Of a stretch of 41,878 bases of DNA, positions 1 through 8,176 are shown piece by piece. A program made the position numbers and the translations under genes. Source of the DNA: an uncultured Pelagibacteraceae bacterium (GTDB lineage: Bacteria > Pseudomonadota > Alphaproteobacteria > Pelagibacterales > Pelagibacteraceae); assembly GCA_902523895.1 (NCBI GenBank), contig CABZAZ010000006.1:1-41878 (forward strand), read 5' to 3'. The number at the start of each line of letters is the position of its first letter. Positions within the stretch are counted from its first letter, which is position 1. Under the pieces are notes generated by a model that made no database searches, was not told the DNA's origin, and saw nothing but the letters and a program-made list of their open reading frames with translations.

Positions 1-537
1 ACCAATTTTCTTAAAATTCTTATCAGCAATAACTATTTCACCCGATGAAGGGGCATAATCTAAAGCTTCTGATATTACTACATAATGTGTCACAAAAATT
101 AAATTTTCATTACCTTTGAATTTTTTAACATAATTTTTCAAATCTAACATTTGTTTATTTTTATTATTAGCAAACTTTGCGCTAAAAAAGGAATTTAAGA
201 AATCTTTTGTTTCAAAGTTTGTAAAAGCTAGTTCAGCTGTATCTTTGCAGCGACACCATTCACTTGAGAAAACTTTGAAAATTTGAACATCATTATCTTT
301 AAAAAAATTTCCAATTTTTTTGGCTTGGTTTCTTCCTTCCTCACTTAAATTTCTTTGTGTATCACAGTTATTAATATCAAAATTTTCAGGATCTCCACCG
401 CCTGGTGCATATGCGTGCCTAATAAATATGAGTTTACCACCTTTTTTTAATTCTAAAGACAATTCTTGATTTAAATCTGCTTTAATCGTTAAGGGGAAAG
501 TTATAAAAATAATAAAAAAAAATTTTATAAATTTCAT
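1..537 (-). CDS. histidine phosphatase family protein, secreted (3' end outside window)
   Basis: An open frame runs from an ATG at 535-537 to the left window edge, giving 179 codons with no stop, so the C-terminus is missing. Residues 1-20 form a signal peptide (short Lys-containing start, Phe/Ile-rich core, ending near TIKA). The phosphatase signature FIRHAYAPG follows at about residues 38-46, with the phosphohistidine in RHA. Later RNLSEEGRNQA and FVTHYVVISE fit the second half of the branch 2 histidine phosphatase (phosphoglycerate mutase-like) fold, including the second catalytic His. A periplasmic phosphatase of unknown substrate is the likely role. The upstream in-frame codons are TTA, TCA and TAG, so the start is fixed. 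It lies only 2 bp from the start of the divergent gene at 540. Confidence 0.85.
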   Translation of the reverse strand, partial: MKFIKFFFIIFITFPLTIKADLNQELSLELKKGGKLIFIRHAYAPGGGDPENFDINNCDTQRNLSEEGRNQAKKIGNFFKDNDVQIFKVFSSEWCRCKDTAELAFTNFETKDFLNSFFSAKFANNKNKQMLDLKNYVKKFKGNENLIFVTHYVVISEALDYAPSSGEIVIADKNFKKIG

Positions 538-539
538 TA

Positions 540-1220
540 ATGACTATTAAATTAAAAAAAATAAATAATACAATTGTTAAATGTAAAAAATGCCCAAGAC
601 TTATTAGTTTTATCAAAAAAATTTCAATACAAAAAAGAAAACAAAATAAGAATGAGAAATACTGGGGAAAACCAGTTCCAGGCTTTGGGGATAATAATGC
701 AAAATTGATGATTCTGGGTCTTGCACCTGCTGCTCATGGTGGAACAAGAACCGGAAGGGCATTCACAGGAGATAAATCAGGTAATTTTTTATTTAAGAGT
801 TTGTTTTTAACAGGAATTTCAAATCAAAATTTTTCAGAAAAAGCTAATGATAATTTAAGATTAAATAATACTTACATAACTAATATACTTAAATGTGTTC
901 CTCCTGGTGACAAACCAGAAAATAAAGAACTAAATCGTTGTTCAAATTATTTTGAAAATGAAATCGAAAATTTAAAAAACCTTAAAGTGATCGTAACTCT
1001 AGGAAAAGTTGCATTTGATAATTGTTTAAAAATTTATAAAAAAAAATTTATGCTTCAAAAAAAATTTGAATTTAAACACGGAAATAAATATTTATTACCA
1101 GATAATAAAGTTTTGATTGCTTGTTATCACCCAAGCCCAAGAAATGTAAATACAAAATTAGTGACGACTACCATGATTAACCAATTACTTATCAAGGCAA
1201 AGAAAATTGCTAAGTTTTAA
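540..1220 (+). CDS. uracil-DNA glycosylase, family 5 (UdgB)-like
   Basis: This 226-aa protein should remove uracil, and perhaps other deaminated bases, from DNA. Motif 1 at residues 60-81 (GLAPAAHGGTRTGRAFTGDK...) matches family 5 UDGs, which carry Ala where family 1 has the catalytic Asp. Motif 2 is HPSPRNVNT, starting at H197. Cysteines C15, C18, C119 and C134 have the spacing of the 4Fe-4S cluster of iron-sulfur UDGs. In-frame codons just upstream are TTA, TCA, ATT and then a stop, so ATG 540 is the only sensible start. It is divergent from the phosphatase with a 2-bp gap, and its 3' end overlaps convergent ybgC by 11 bp. Family is clear; the precise base specificity is not. Confidence 0.9.
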   Translation: MTIKLKKINNTIVKCKKCPRLISFIKKISIQKRKQNKNEKYWGKPVPGFGDNNAKLMILGLAPAAHGGTRTGRAFTGDKSGNFLFKSLFLTGISNQNFSEKANDNLRLNNTYITNILKCVPPGDKPENKELNRCSNYFENEIENLKNLKVIVTLGKVAFDNCLKIYKKKFMLQKKFEFKHGNKYLLPDNKVLIACYHPSPRNVNTKLVTTTMINQLLIKAKKIAKF

Positions 1221-1632
1221 TAGTATCACAAAAATAAGGCTTAAATTTTAAGTAAATTTCTTCAGGTATTTTAACTGGTTTACCTAAATCATTAACAAAA
1301 ACTAAATGAACTTGTGCCTCAACTATAGTGTCATCACCTTTGATAATTATTTGATTCATAAAAAAAGATGTTTTGGTGATAGATTTAACAAAAGATCTTA
1401 TAGTTAGCTCGTCTTCAAGACTTGCAGGTTTTTTATATTCAATGTTACAAGCTTTTACTATGATTAATGAACCAAAATCCTTTTTCACTTTTTTGTTACT
1501 GAAACCAATTGAATGAAGAGCTTCTGTTCTAGCTCTTTCTAAAAACTTTAAATAATTAGCATAATATACGACGCCTCCAGCATCAGTATCCTCATAGTAA
1601 ACTTTTAAAGTATGATAAAAATTTTCATGCAT
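1210..1632 (-). CDS. ybgC: YbgC-type acyl-CoA thioesterase (4-hydroxybenzoyl-CoA thioesterase family)
   Basis: A 140-aa single hotdog-fold protein. The N-terminal signature YYEDTDAGGVVYYANYLKF followed by ERARTEAL is diagnostic for YbgC, with the catalytic Asp in the DTDA segment. YbgC enzymes hydrolyse short acyl-CoA thioesters in the cytoplasm and usually sit beside tolQRA-tolB-pal. No tol or pal gene is present here, so the usual context has been lost or rearranged. The 3' end overlaps the convergent uracil-DNA glycosylase gene by 11 bp, with no room for a terminator. Length is normal for the family. Confidence 0.92.
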   Translation of the reverse strand: MHENFYHTLKVYYEDTDAGGVVYYANYLKFLERARTEALHSIGFSNKKVKKDFGSLIIVKACNIEYKKPASLEDELTIRSFVKSITKTSFFMNQIIIKGDDTIVEAQVHLVFVNDLGKPVKIPEEIYLKFKPYFCDTIKT

Positions 1633-1689
1633 AATATAATTATATCAAAAAAGTAAACTATTTAATAGAAACTAAGGTATAAGTATTTA

Positions 1690-1830
1690 ATGAATATATT
1701 TGTAATTTGGTTAGTGATGGTTACCGCGTGGAACTTTGGTTATCCGCAAGCAAGTCCTTTAGAAGATGTTATAGTAGCTGTTATACTTTCTTTATTTAAT
1801 ATTTATCTTAAAAAATATCTTAAATTCTAG
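1690..1830 (+). CDS. small two-segment membrane protein, unknown function
   Basis: A 46-aa ORF from ATG 1690 to TAG 1828-1830. It has a hydrophobic start (MNIFVIWLVMVTAWNFGYP), an acidic hinge (PLEDV) and a second hydrophobic segment, and ends in a basic tail (KKYLKF), so two short membrane helices are plausible. I do not recognise a family. It fills the gap between ybgC and the DUF3047 gene exactly: its stop codon ends at 1830 and the convergent neighbour's stop begins at 1831. That fit and the normal-looking codon use support a real gene, but no Shine-Dalgarno sequence is obvious. Confidence 0.6.
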   Translation: MNIFVIWLVMVTAWNFGYPQASPLEDVIVAVILSLFNIYLKKYLKF

Positions 1831-2481
1831 TTATTGGGATGAAAAATATATATTTTGAAAATAAGCTATTGATTTCATCTTTGAATTATCAGTATCAGAC
1901 ATAATTGCAAGTCCATCAAGCTCATTAACATCTAGATCGTGTAACCTCTTAAAATCTTCTTTAACATTAGCTTTAACTGTTACCCACTCATTTAAACTAT
2001 CTTTTGTGCTAGCTAAAACATTATCTATCGATTTTTTTGTATACGGGCTTGGAAAATTTGCCCCAACTTCATTATTACTAGAGAAAACATAATTTATGGC
2101 TCTATTTGATAGTGGTGTAGCTCCAGTTTTTTTAATCACAAAAACTCTCGCAGCAAAATCATGCCCTTTTTTTGTATTTTCTATAATTCCTGACAGGTCT
2201 TTTTCAACTTTCCACGTTATATTTATAAAAGGGGTCTCATCTAAGTCTATCTTAATCTCTTTTCCAAGACCAGAGGCAGCATTATCAGCAACCGATTTCA
2301 AATAATTTCCTTTATCATTAGTTCCAACGGTATAAATTGTTTTATTGTCAGCCCCCCTAACCTTCCTAACTTGAAGTTCTGTGAGCTCTGTTTCTGTAAA
2401 ATCGAACACTGTTATTTCAATTGCAAAAGAAATATTAAGGGCTGCTAGCCAGGATAATAAAATTTTTATTAAAAGTTTCAT
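1831..2481 (-). CDS. DUF3047 family protein, exported
   Basis: The conserved blocks INITWKVEKDL (centre), RAINYVFSS, SPYTKKSI, EWVTVKANVKEDF and GLAIMSDTDNS...AYF match the DUF3047 family, whose function is unknown. I place the start at the internal Met encoded at 2479-2481 because it begins a clean signal peptide (MKLLIKILLSWLAALNISFA) and gives 216 aa. The frame stays open a further 16 codons upstream to an ATG ending at 2529, which would bury the signal sequence. The product is probably periplasmic. It abuts the convergent mini-gene at 1690-1830 with zero gap. Confidence 0.8.
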   Translation of the reverse strand: MKLLIKILLSWLAALNISFAIEITVFDFTETELTELQVRKVRGADNKTIYTVGTNDKGNYLKSVADNAASGLGKEIKIDLDETPFINITWKVEKDLSGIIENTKKGHDFAARVFVIKKTGATPLSNRAINYVFSSNNEVGANFPSPYTKKSIDNVLASTKDSLNEWVTVKANVKEDFKRLHDLDVNELDGLAIMSDTDNSKMKSIAYFQNIYFSSQ

Positions 2482-2562
2482 TTGATTAAAAAAAATCTTT
2501 AATACATTATTTAGACAAATTTTAAACATCCAAAATTCAACATTCAGTCCTATATTAAAAAT

Positions 2563-2700
2563 ATGAAGACAATTTCCTTTTTTATACTACTAATTTACTG
2601 GTCTATAATGATTTTTGCACCAGTCATGTCAAAGGATATTAAGTTTAGTAGAGCTAAGATTAATAATATTAAAATAATTGAGCAAAAACCTCGCAGTTAA
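2563..2700 (+). CDS. small secreted or single-span protein, unknown function
   Basis: A 45-aa ORF from ATG 2563 to TAA 2698-2700. Residues 1-20 (MKTISFFILLIYWSIMIFAP) look like a signal peptide or membrane anchor, followed by a short basic region ending in KPRS. The final TTAA (2697-2700) also supplies the TAA stop of the convergent SDR gene, so the two genes share their last four bases. This precise interlock, also seen at three other convergent pairs in the window, supports a real gene. No family recognised. Confidence 0.6.
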   Translation: MKTISFFILLIYWSIMIFAPVMSKDIKFSRAKINNIKIIEQKPRS

Positions 2701-3449
2701 TAGGTTGAACGACCACCGCTAATATCGAATACAGCTGCTGTTGAAAAAGTATTCTCCTCAGAAGAAAGCCAACAAATTAGTGATGTAAATTCCTCAACCT
2801 CTAAAAATCTTCCTCTAGGCACTTTTGAAAGCATTCTTTGAACATGTTCTTTAGTCATTTGATCCAAAATTCTTGTTTTTGCTCCTGCTGGAGTGACTGC
2901 ATTTACAGCTATATTCTTGTCTGCAAGCTCTTTACCTAATGATTTTGTTAATCCTATAACTCCCGCTTTTCCCACACTATATGCGCTTGCATTAGCATTT
3001 CCATCTTTTCCAGCTACTGAGGCTACATTTACAATTCTACCATAATTATTTTTGATCATGTTTGGTACTATTGACCTGCAACAATTAAAAGTTCCCATTA
3101 GATTGATTTCTACAACTTTTTTCCACATCTCAATGTCATACTCCCATAATGTAGCTGTAGGGCCAGTTATTCCTGCATTATTTATTAAAATATCAATGTT
3201 TGAGTTTTTTGTAATTTCACTAACAATTTTATCAACTTCCTCATAATTAGAGACATCTACAACATGAGAACTCAAATTAGGACTATCAATTTCTTTTATG
3301 GCTAAATCTATAGCTTTCGGATCATTATCCCAAATAATCACCTTTGCACCAGATTTTAAAAAACGTTTTGTGATATCAAAACCAAATCCCTGAGCACCCC
3401 CTGTAACAATCGCAGTTCTACTTTTAAAATCAAATTTAATTTTTTCCAT
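2697..3449 (-). CDS. SDR family NAD(P)-dependent oxidoreductase
   Basis: A classical short-chain dehydrogenase of 250 aa. The Rossmann glycine motif TGGAQGFG is at residues 16-23, NNAG at 90-93, catalytic S144 in NVASVAG, and Y157-S-V-G-K161. The acidic residue after strand beta2 (WDND) suggests NAD+ preference. The overall pattern resembles sugar, sugar-acid or hydroxyacid dehydrogenases such as the 2-keto-3-deoxy-L-fuconate dehydrogenase group, but the substrate cannot be read from sequence. It is the last gene of the apparent dctPQM-NCS1-SDR transcription unit, 3 bp after the permease stop, so it probably oxidises an imported compound or a product of one. Confidence 0.88.
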   Translation of the reverse strand: MEKIKFDFKSRTAIVTGGAQGFGFDITKRFLKSGAKVIIWDNDPKAIDLAIKEIDSPNLSSHVVDVSNYEEVDKIVSEITKNSNIDILINNAGITGPTATLWEYDIEMWKKVVEINLMGTFNCCRSIVPNMIKNNYGRIVNVASVAGKDGNANASAYSVGKAGVIGLTKSLGKELADKNIAVNAVTPAGAKTRILDQMTKEHVQRMLSKVPRGRFLEVEEFTSLICWLSSEENTFSTAAVFDISGGRSTY

Positions 3450-3452
3450 TTT

Positions 3453-4910
3453 TTATTTTCGGGCTAATAAGAAGTAAGTAAAAGCCGCCACAAAGGCTCC
3501 TATAATCCAAGAAAATGACTGAAGGAACATTAAATTAGTATTCCAAATAGTTGAAGCCGAAAAGATAAATCCTAAAGTTACAGAGTATACTGCTTTTATA
3601 TGCCATCCCCCACTATAATAATAAATTCCACTATTTTCTAAAGAATAAATATCTTTATTATTTAATTTGCCTTTTTGAATATAATAAAAATCAGAAATCA
3701 TTACTCCAAAAAGAGGTCCAAAAAAAGCTCCAAATGTATCAATAAAAGATAAAGCGCCGACTTGACTTAGAAAAGTTAACCAAAATATTCCTACTACAAA
3801 ACCTATAATAGTGATTATAAAACCTGCGCTTTTAATAGATAAAGAAAAAGGTAAAAAATTAATCAAAGTGTATTGAGATGGAATAAAGTTAACTATTAAA
3901 TTTGTTGAAGCGGAAGCAATAATTATGAAAATTAATGCTAAAACAATCAAAAATAAATCATCTAATTTTCCAATAATGTCCGTAGGATTTGTGAGTATTC
4001 TACTTAAATTTTCAGGATCTTGTTTTAAAAAAGCATCCATACCTGAAACTATAAATAAAGCAGAAAAAGAGAAGATAATTAAATTTAAAATTAAACTTAG
4101 ATTTCCTTTTTTGAGTTGGCTTTCATTTTTTACATATCTTGAAAAATCTCCAAAACTTAGAATTACAATTGAAAAATATGCAAAAACTGTACTTGTCACT
4201 GTGATTAATGGTCCAAAATTGTTTTTATCAAGAAAATTTTCTGTAGTTAATAATCCTAAAAATACTTGTGTGGTAAATTTAACGTCGCTAAGTAATACAG
4301 ATAAAAAAAATAATAAAATTCCAAGATAAACAGTAATAGCTGAAAAAATAATAATCTTTTTATTCATATACATCCCTACGCTAAATAAAAATCCCTGAAA
4401 AATTATTACTGTGATAATTGCAAACCAATCAATTAAGTTCATTCCTAAAAAGAATGTTAGAAATAATTGTTTATCAAGTATCGCGGGCTCCACAGAAAAA
4501 ATTGCTATTCTTATTAAATAGCTAAATGCTTTTGATAGAAAATATGTTTGAATACCAAATAAAAAAACACCAACCAAAAATCTTATTAGACCAAAGTATT
4601 TTGCACCAATTACTCCCAATGAGGATCGTAATAGAACAACAAAAGGCAGCCCATGTTTTAGAGATGGTTTTCCTATCCAATTTGAAAAAAGATAAACTAG
4701 TAATGTTCCTAATATCGTTCCAAAAAATACAACAAAGGTATTAAGGTTATAAATTATATATAAAGAGGTAATTAATGAAAAACCAATTACACTTTGAATA
4801 TTTACTCCCCAAAAACAAAATAAAACTTTCCAATCCCAATTTTTATCATTTGGATTGACTGAAACTAAATCCCAATTAGTAAGGTTTTTTTTTAAATTTT
4901 GAGGACTCAC
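3453..4910 (-). CDS. NCS1 family nucleobase:cation symporter-like permease
   Basis: A 485-aa polytopic membrane protein with about 12 hydrophobic segments. The N-terminal stretch NWDLVSVNPNDKNWDW leading into FWGVNIQSVIGF, the first-helix region, matches NCS1 (Fur/Mhp1-type) transporters, as do GKPSLKHGLPFVVLLRSS and the late DFYYIQKGKLN...GGWH motif. The family imports nucleobases, allantoin, hydantoins or related compounds with Na+ or H+. The start must be GTG at 4908-4910: an in-frame TAA lies directly upstream and the next Met is far inside a membrane region. It follows dctM by 25 bp, so two unrelated uptake systems share one operon. The substrate is unknown. Confidence 0.87.
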   Translation of the reverse strand: MSPQNLKKNLTNWDLVSVNPNDKNWDWKVLFCFWGVNIQSVIGFSLITSLYIIYNLNTFVVFFGTILGTLLVYLFSNWIGKPSLKHGLPFVVLLRSSLGVIGAKYFGLIRFLVGVFLFGIQTYFLSKAFSYLIRIAIFSVEPAILDKQLFLTFFLGMNLIDWFAIITVIIFQGFLFSVGMYMNKKIIIFSAITVYLGILLFFLSVLLSDVKFTTQVFLGLLTTENFLDKNNFGPLITVTSTVFAYFSIVILSFGDFSRYVKNESQLKKGNLSLILNLIIFSFSALFIVSGMDAFLKQDPENLSRILTNPTDIIGKLDDLFLIVLALIFIIIASASTNLIVNFIPSQYTLINFLPFSLSIKSAGFIITIIGFVVGIFWLTFLSQVGALSFIDTFGAFFGPLFGVMISDFYYIQKGKLNNKDIYSLENSGIYYYSGGWHIKAVYSVTLGFIFSASTIWNTNLMFLQSFSWIIGAFVAAFTYFLLARK

Positions 4911-4935
4911 TTAGACAATATAAAACTTAAAGTTT

Positions 4936-6270
4936 CTACTGTCCATATAAGAGAGTTGGTAACCAAAGAGCAATTTTAGGAAATATTATAATTAATACTA
5001 AACCGATGACTTGTAAGACCATAAATTGCATCATTCCATAATAAATGTCTTTAAGATCCCATTCTGGAACAACTCCTTTTAAAAAATACGCTGATAAAGC
5101 TACTGGAGGTGAGAGCCAGGCGGTTTGCAAATTAACGGCAACTAAAATTGCAAACCAAGTTAAATTAAATCCTAAAGCCTCTACCAATGGTAAAATTATT
5201 GGAATAATAATCATCACAATTGGTACCCACTCTAATGGCCAACCTAATAAAAAGATCATCACCATTATCATTGCTAGAATTAAATACTTATTCATCTCTA
5301 AGCCTAATAAAAATTCAGTTAATAAAGTTGGGGTTCCCAATCTTGCAAAAACTGCTCCAAAAAAATTTGATGCTGCAACTAACACCATTATTAAAGCAGT
5401 AATCTCCAATGTTTTCACTAATGCTTCCTGAAGTTTTGAAAGAGTTAATTTCTTATATGCTAAAGATAATAAAAGAGCCCCCATAGCTCCACAGCCTGCT
5501 GCTTCTGTTGGAGTTGCAAATCCAAACAAAATACTTCCTAATGCAGCAAATACTAAAGCCGCTGGAGGAACTAACCCTAAAAAAAATTCTATCCATACTT
5601 CTTTCATACTTGCAGCTCTCATATCATCAGGTAAAACAGGTCCAAGTTTTGGATTAATCATACATCTGATTGTTGTGTAAGCAGCATACAAACTAGCAAG
5701 AAGAATTCCTGGTAAGATTGCAGCTGCAAACAAATCTATAACTGGAATTTCCATAATAGGTCCCATTACAACAAGCATAATGCTTGGTGGAATTAAAATT
5801 CCTAAAGTACCACCAGCAGTAATGGTGCCAGCAGCAAGTTTTACATCATAACCAGATCTATTCATTGACTTAGCAGCCATAATTCCCAGAATTGTGACTG
5901 ATGCACCAACAATTCCTGTTGCCGCAGCAAATATTACTGAAACAAATAAAACTGCATAATATAAAGACCCTTTTACTTTTGCTAGCATCATTTGAAATGC
6001 TGAAAACAGTCTTTCCATCAATCCTGCTTGTTCCATCATAATACCCATAAAAACAAAGAGTGGGACGGCGGCGAGAGTTTGTTCGGTCATGACCATTGAA
6101 AATTGAAGGGTCATTAAATAAAAAACTAATTTTCCAAACCCAAGATAACCAAATACAAAACCTAGAAATATTAAAGTGAATGAAATGGGAAACCCAATAA
6201 ATATTGCAAATAGCATGACGCCAACTAAAATGAAACCTAAAATAGCTGGATCAATGAATTCTGCTATCAT
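4936..6270 (-). CDS. dctM: TRAP transporter large permease (DctM)
   Basis: The large membrane subunit of a tripartite ATP-independent periplasmic transporter, 444 aa with about 12 helices. Family hallmarks include FVFMGIMMEQAGL, GASVTILGIMA, TAGGTLGILIPPSIMLV and FATPTEAAGCGAMGALLL. I choose the ATG at 6268-6270 rather than the one ending at 6288 because it is preceded by a good Shine-Dalgarno (AGGAGAG) and because ATG and the dctQ stop TGA share ATGA, a classic coupled junction. It works with DctQ and the DctP binding protein in Na+-driven uptake of an organic acid or sulfonate-like anion. Confidence 0.93.
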   Translation of the reverse strand: MIAEFIDPAILGFILVGVMLFAIFIGFPISFTLIFLGFVFGYLGFGKLVFYLMTLQFSMVMTEQTLAAVPLFVFMGIMMEQAGLMERLFSAFQMMLAKVKGSLYYAVLFVSVIFAAATGIVGASVTILGIMAAKSMNRSGYDVKLAAGTITAGGTLGILIPPSIMLVVMGPIMEIPVIDLFAAAILPGILLASLYAAYTTIRCMINPKLGPVLPDDMRAASMKEVWIEFFLGLVPPAALVFAALGSILFGFATPTEAAGCGAMGALLLSLAYKKLTLSKLQEALVKTLEITALIMVLVAASNFFGAVFARLGTPTLLTEFLLGLEMNKYLILAMIMVMIFLLGWPLEWVPIVMIIIPIILPLVEALGFNLTWFAILVAVNLQTAWLSPPVALSAYFLKGVVPEWDLKDIYYGMMQFMVLQVIGLVLIIIFPKIALWLPTLLYGQ

Positions 6271-6881
6271 TTTTTCTCTCCTGGCCACTCACCTTTTTTA
6301 GCTGCCCAATAACTTTTTAGTAATTCAGAAAAACCTTGAATTAATAAAAAGATAATTCCGATTAACAAACATGTTTTAATAGGCCACATATAAGGCATCC
6401 AAGTAGTATCCATCCCTCGTTCGCCTCTTCTAACCGACTCTTCAACAAAACCTATGGTCATATAGAGAAAAACAATTAGTCCTGGAAAATAAAATAAAAG
6501 ATATAACCAGAAATCAATAAGACCTTGTGTTTTAGTTTTAAAATTTCTATATAAAAAATCTGCCCTTATATGTACTCCTCTAGAAAGAGCGTATCCTGCA
6601 CCAAGCATAAATAATGCACCATAAAGAAAACGGCTTATGTCGTAAGCCCAAATTGTTGGTGCTAAAAATAATTTTCTTGCAAGAACTTCATAGGTCATCG
6701 CAAAAATGAGTGGCATCAATATCCAACAAACAATACTACCAATCCACTTACTAAATTTGTCAATATTAATAATAGATTTTGCCATCCATGATGGCATATC
6801 GGTTGGCATTTTTCCTGATCCACCTCGCCTTTCGGCAATCATTTCATCAGAGATATCTAGTTTACCAGGTTCGTCTGCCAT
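6267..6881 (-). CDS. dctQ: TRAP transporter small permease (DctQ)
   Basis: A 204-aa protein with four predicted membrane helices from about residue 45 onwards. FAMTYEVLARKLFLAPTIW followed by GALFMLGAGYALSRGVHIR is the DctQ core signature, VHIRADFL marking the conserved region. The N-terminal 40 residues are cytoplasmic, charged and longer than in many DctQ proteins. The stop codon overlaps the dctM start (ATGA). No Shine-Dalgarno is visible upstream, and a strong hairpin at 6901-6928 separates the gene from dctP, so expression probably depends on readthrough or processing from dctP. Confidence 0.92.
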   Translation of the reverse strand: MADEPGKLDISDEMIAERRGGSGKMPTDMPSWMAKSIINIDKFSKWIGSIVCWILMPLIFAMTYEVLARKLFLAPTIWAYDISRFLYGALFMLGAGYALSRGVHIRADFLYRNFKTKTQGLIDFWLYLLFYFPGLIVFLYMTIGFVEESVRRGERGMDTTWMPYMWPIKTCLLIGIIFLLIQGFSELLKSYWAAKKGEWPGEKK

Positions 6882-6900
6882 AAAATTTTAGTTAAAAAAA

Positions 6901-6928
6901 TTAGAGCGGACTTTAAAGTCCGCTCTAA
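6901..6928 (-). terminator. intercistronic hairpin/attenuator between dctP and dctQ
   Basis: A perfect 28-nt palindrome (left arm TTAGAGCGGACTTT, right arm AAAGTCCGCTCTAA). It starts about 20 nt after the dctP stop on the minus strand and is followed on that strand by a run of T. It is GC-rich against an AT-rich background. Position and form fit a partial terminator or mRNA-stabilising hairpin that lets the binding protein be made in excess over the permease subunits. Confidence 0.8.
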
Positions 6929-6948
6929 AAATCAAGATTAATTACTGA

Positions 6949-8043
6949 TTACTTTAATGTTGCTGCGTGAGCCATTCCTAGCTTCGCATTAGACATTTGA
7001 GCACCACTCCAGAAAGGAACAGCAATATCAGCAAAGTTTTTCATTGAATTGTAAACTTCATTGAAAAATTTATTTTCTTTAGCATTCTTATTTAAAGATG
7101 CTTTTGCTGCAGCCATATATTCTGTGAAATAATCTGAAGGTGTATCTTCTAAAATTACCCCATGTTTAGTAGTAAGCTCTTGTAAAGCTTTACCATTCTC
7201 ATAGATTCTGTAACTTAAAGATTTTGCTAATGAAGCATTAGCAGCTACTTCAAGTGACTTTTTCTCATGAGCGCTCATAGCATTATATGTTTTTCCAGTA
7301 ATATAAAAGTCAGCATTTACGACTACCTGGTGTAAACCTTGTAAGTAATAATGCTTTAGTACTTTTTGGAAACCAAATGTTAAGTCTGGTTTTGGACAAC
7401 ACCACTCAGCAGCATCAATAGTTCCTGCTTCAAGAGCTGGAAGAATATCTCCACCACCCATTGCAACTGATGCTATACCAATGTCTTTATAAGTTTGTCC
7501 TGGAATTCCTGGAGGAGTTCTGAATTTATACTTTCTAAAGTCAGCCATATCTTTAATTGGTTTTGGAAACCAACCTAAAGCTTCTGGACCAACTGGTTGA
7601 ATCATAAATCCTTTAATATCTCTTCCCATTTCTTTCCAAAGTTGATCGTATAATTCTTTACCCCCACCATACTGGAACCATGATAAGAATGCGATATTGT
7701 CGATACCTACTCCACCACCAGCAACTGGCGAACCAAATAACATAGCAGCAGGGTGATCACCTGACCAATAGTGTGTCCATGCGAAACCACAATCAATCAA
7801 ACCTTTATCAACAGCATCTAAAGTTTCTTTAACTCCTACAACGGCACCTGCAGGTAAAATTTCAAATTTTAACGATCCAGATGTAAGTTCTGTTACTGTA
7901 TCAGTAAAGTCCTTTAACATTTTAACTTCATCAGCTTTAGTGTTAAGAACTGTCTGACATTTTAGTGTTTTTGCAGCATTAGCACTAGATGCAAATCCAA
8001 GTACCAAAACAGTTGCAAACAACATTGAAATGATTTTTTTCAT
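6949..8043 (-). CDS. dctP: TRAP transporter solute-binding protein (DctP, TakP-like subgroup)
   Basis: A 364-aa periplasmic binding protein with a clear signal peptide (MKKIISMLFATVLVLGFASSANAA). The segment GGGDILPALEAGTIDAAEWCCPKPDLTFGFQKVLKHYY...LHQ resembles the ligand-binding and dimer region of TakP-type DctP proteins, which bind 2-oxo acids and related anions. Trp and charged residues in AAEW are in the substrate site of that group. The start has a proper Shine-Dalgarno (AGAGG, about 8 nt upstream). It is the first gene of the TRAP-NCS1-SDR unit and divergent from the GMC oxidoreductase. The true ligand is unknown; keto acids, hydroxy acids and sulfonates such as isethionate or DHPS are candidates. 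Confidence 0.93.
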   Translation of the reverse strand: MKKIISMLFATVLVLGFASSANAAKTLKCQTVLNTKADEVKMLKDFTDTVTELTSGSLKFEILPAGAVVGVKETLDAVDKGLIDCGFAWTHYWSGDHPAAMLFGSPVAGGGVGIDNIAFLSWFQYGGGKELYDQLWKEMGRDIKGFMIQPVGPEALGWFPKPIKDMADFRKYKFRTPPGIPGQTYKDIGIASVAMGGGDILPALEAGTIDAAEWCCPKPDLTFGFQKVLKHYYLQGLHQVVVNADFYITGKTYNAMSAHEKKSLEVAANASLAKSLSYRIYENGKALQELTTKHGVILEDTPSDYFTEYMAAAKASLNKNAKENKFFNEVYNSMKNFADIAVPFWSGAQMSNAKLGMAHAATLK

Positions 8044-8176
8044 TATTTTTCCTCTTGTTAGTTAAATTTAACGATAACATACAATCAGAAAAACAAAGTT
8101 CGTACAAGTGACAATTGATTAATATGAGTGTAAAGATGAACAAATGAGATTTATAAAAAAAACTTTTCAACTCTAG
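8044..8176. promoter_or_regulatory. divergent regulatory region, dctP / GMC oxidoreductase
   Basis: A 133-bp gap between divergent starts. It contains the dctP Shine-Dalgarno and a 12-nt perfect AT-rich palindrome, GTTAAATTTAAC, at 8061-8072, in what would be the dctP leader. Promoters for both directions must lie here, but I cannot define reliable -35/-10 pairs. No regulator gene is adjacent. Confidence 0.4.

Noticed and set aside
3925..4329. Plus-strand open frame of 134 codons opposite the NCS1 gene
   Set aside because: A shadow of a well-supported membrane protein gene; basic, low-complexity translation.
5045..5431. Long plus-strand open frame of 128 codons opposite dctM
   Set aside because: It is antisense to clearly conserved TRAP permease coding sequence, and its translation is low-complexity with no recognisable motif.
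8061..8072. GTTAAATTTAAC palindrome in the dctP leader as a strong operator
   Set aside because: Short and almost entirely A/T; palindromes of this type are frequent in DNA of this composition. Mentioned only within the regulatory region.
7985..8170. Minus-strand 61-codon frame overlapping the dctP start
   Set aside because: It overlaps the dctP signal peptide in another frame and the divergent regulatory region; dctP has the Shine-Dalgarno.
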